Shown here piece after piece: positions 6,629 through 7,749 of a DNA stretch of 7,749 nt. Within the stretch, counting starts at the first letter, position 1. Every line of letters begins with the position of its first letter. Source of the stretch: an uncultured Bacillota bacterium. Its GTDB lineage: Bacteria > Bacillota > Clostridia > Peptostreptococcales > Anaerovoracaceae. The notes beneath the pieces were generated by a model. The model saw nothing but the letters and a program-made list of their open reading frames with translations, ran no database searches and was not told the DNA's origin. The stretch spans positions 1 to 7,749 of the forward strand of contig CAMOZS010000077.1 in assembly GCA_946631075.1 (NCBI GenBank), written 5' to 3'. A program made the position numbers and the translations under genes.

Positions 6629-7657
6629 CTGCGCGTTCTGGCGGATCCAGGCTTCCTTCTTCTGGGCGTTAATCTCCTGGGTGATCTTGGAGGAATTGTC
6701 CCCGTGACAGGGATCGGCCGGCGGCGCCGGCAGGGGTTCAGCGCTCTTGTCGATGCCCTCCGCATCACCGATGCCCAGTGTTTCTCCGACTGCGCCGATG
6801 ACGGAAACCACATCGCTCAGATCGGTCGGCATAAAGATCTTGGTCGCTCTGCCGTTGGCGACATCCTTAAGGGCGTCGATGCCGCGCAGCCGCAGCACGC
6901 TCTCCTGGATGTTGGCCTGGGACAGGTATTTCAGACCGGTGGCCTGGGCTTCGTAAGTGAGGCGGATGGACTCCGCTTCGCCCTTGGCTACGGCGATCCT
7001 CGCCTGCATCTCTGCTTCCGCCGCCAGGATCTTGGCCGCCTTGTCGCCCTCGGCCCGCTTCATGACGGATTCCTTATGAGCCTCCGCCTCCAGTACGGCC
7101 TGACGCTTCTCACGCTCCGCCTTCATCTGCTTGGTCATGGCTTCTTCGATGTCCCTTGGCGGGTTGATGTTCTTGATCTCGACACGGGTCACCTTGAGGC
7201 CCCAGGGGTCGGTCGCCGCGTCCAGGATGGCCTCCATCTTGGCGTTGATCTCCTGTCTTGAGGACAGGGTCTGGTCCAGTTCCATCTCGCCCAGGATATT
7301 ACGCAGGGTCGTGGCCGTCAGGTTCTCCAGCGCGTAGAGAGCGTCCTCGATACCGTAAGTATAGTCCTTGGAGCTGAATACCCGGGAGAATACGACCGAA
7401 TCCACCGTGATGGTGACGTTGTCCTTCGTGATGACGTTCTGGGGCGGGAAGTCCAGGGTCTGCTCCTTCAGAGAGATCTTGGCCGCAACTGCCTCAAGGA
7501 AGGGGATCTTGATATGGAGTCCCGCTCCCCAGGTCTTGCGGTATTTACCCAGAAATTCCACGACGTATTCATGCTGCTGCGGTACGATCACGACGTTCCG
7601 TACGACGATCCCCAGCAGGATGACCAAAACGATAATCAAAACGACAGTTCCAAACAT
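6623..7657 (-). CDS. SPFH/band-7 (stomatin-like, QmcA-type) membrane protein
   Basis: Proteins of this family form large oligomeric assemblies at the membrane, linked to lipid microdomains and protease or membrane-stress functions; the role here is not known. The 344 residues show one N-terminal membrane segment (about 4-21), an SPFH/PHB domain (about 24-180) with VPQQHEYVVEFLGKYRKTWGAGLH (25-48) and the family segment DPWGLKVTRVEIKNINPPRDI (150-170), an Ala/Glu/Lys-rich coiled coil (about 170-240), and the ATKIFMPTDLSDVV patch (271-284). A proline-rich linker and a charged tail of about 30 residues with one Cys (C317) end the protein. The start ATG at 7657 has AAGGGAG (7665-7671) seven bases upstream. 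SPFH genes often follow an nfeD gene; the window ends too soon to tell. The stop lies in a tandem near-repeat, and the gene appears separated from greA by a terminator and promoter. Confidence 0.93.
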   Translation of the reverse strand: MFGTVVLIIVLVILLGIVVRNVVIVPQQHEYVVEFLGKYRKTWGAGLHIKIPFLEAVAAKISLKEQTLDFPPQNVITKDNVTITVDSVVFSRVFSSKDYTYGIEDALYALENLTATTLRNILGEMELDQTLSSRQEINAKMEAILDAATDPWGLKVTRVEIKNINPPRDIEEAMTKQMKAEREKRQAVLEAEAHKESVMKRAEGDKAAKILAAEAEMQARIAVAKGEAESIRLTYEAQATGLKYLSQANIQESVLRLRGIDALKDVANGRATKIFMPTDLSDVVSVIGAVGETLGIGDAEGIDKSAEPLPAPPADPCHGDNSSKITQEINAQKKEAWIRQNAQE

Positions 7658-7708
7658 CTGCTATCTCCCTTCGTGTTCTCGCTTTATACACTAAATCTCT
7701 ATGATCTT

Positions 7709-7737
7709 ATGATACCCTATTTGCCGGAAATCCTCAA
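7709..7737 (-). promoter_or_regulatory. Candidate promoter for the SPFH gene
   Basis: On the minus strand TTGAGG (7737-7732), a 17-base spacer and TATCAT (7714-7709) give four and five matches to the consensus boxes with ideal spacing. Start would be near 7702, a leader of about 45 bases. Two short open frames run through this stretch from the window edge to stops at 7691 and 7717, so it could instead be the tail of an upstream gene, and both may be true. Confidence 0.5.
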
Positions 7738-7749
7738 GGTCGGATCCGG

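Noticed and set aside
6536..7261. Plus-strand frame of 241 codons
   Set aside because: It is antisense to the SPFH gene, which has clear family motifs on the minus strand.
7691..7749. Short open frames at the right edge (tails of 18 or 10 residues) that might be the end of an upstream gene such as nfeD
   Set aside because: Two different frames are open over too few codons to decide, and the same bases form a plausible promoter. It is not listed as a gene.

Overview
The window looks like a chromosomal segment of a low-to-mid-GC Gram-positive bacterium of the Clostridia, most likely Lachnospiraceae or a close relative. The reasons are a wall-type surface protein with SpaA/Cna_B and pilin isopeptide modules, purine-rich Shine-Dalgarno sites, consensus sigma-A promoters, and a greA - lysyl-tRNA synthetase gene pair. 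The taxonomic call is inference. All four protein genes I accept lie on the minus strand. The long open frames on the plus strand (for example 135-2153, 2166-3428 and 3848-5887) are antisense shadows, caused by the rarity of TTA, CTA and TCA codons in the real genes.

From right to left, which is the direction of transcription: (1) 7657-6623 encodes a membrane-anchored SPFH/band-7 (stomatin-like) protein, with a possible promoter at the right edge of the window. (2) 6622-6397 is a 226-base gap holding a tandem near-repeat that contains the SPFH stop codon, a terminator-like hairpin, and an exact-consensus promoter (TTGACA, 17 bases, TATAAT) for greA. (3) greA (6396-5911), a transcript-cleavage factor, and a class I lysyl-tRNA synthetase (5896-3872) carrying an extra C-terminal tRNA-binding OB-fold form a two-gene operon. 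It ends at a strong bidirectional terminator (3818-3852). (4) 3501-3871 is a 371-base gap described below. (5) 3500 to beyond base 1 is the first 1166 codons of a very large surface protein: a membrane segment, a fibro-slime/PA14-like module, a pilin isopeptide-linkage domain, one complete SpaA/Cna_B domain and the start of a second. The gene runs off the left edge, so its anchor is not visible.

The most unusual item is in the gap between the surface protein and the synthetase. On the plus strand there is a good promoter (TTGACG, 17 bases, TATATT) preceded by an A-tract, then a perfect 20-base palindrome over the predicted start site, then about 65 bases without a credible reading frame, then the terminator. 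This layout fits a repressor-controlled small RNA of about 115 bases. It could also be the remnant of a lost regulated gene. The other notable points are the fusion architecture of the synthetase and the overlap of the SPFH terminator with the greA promoter.
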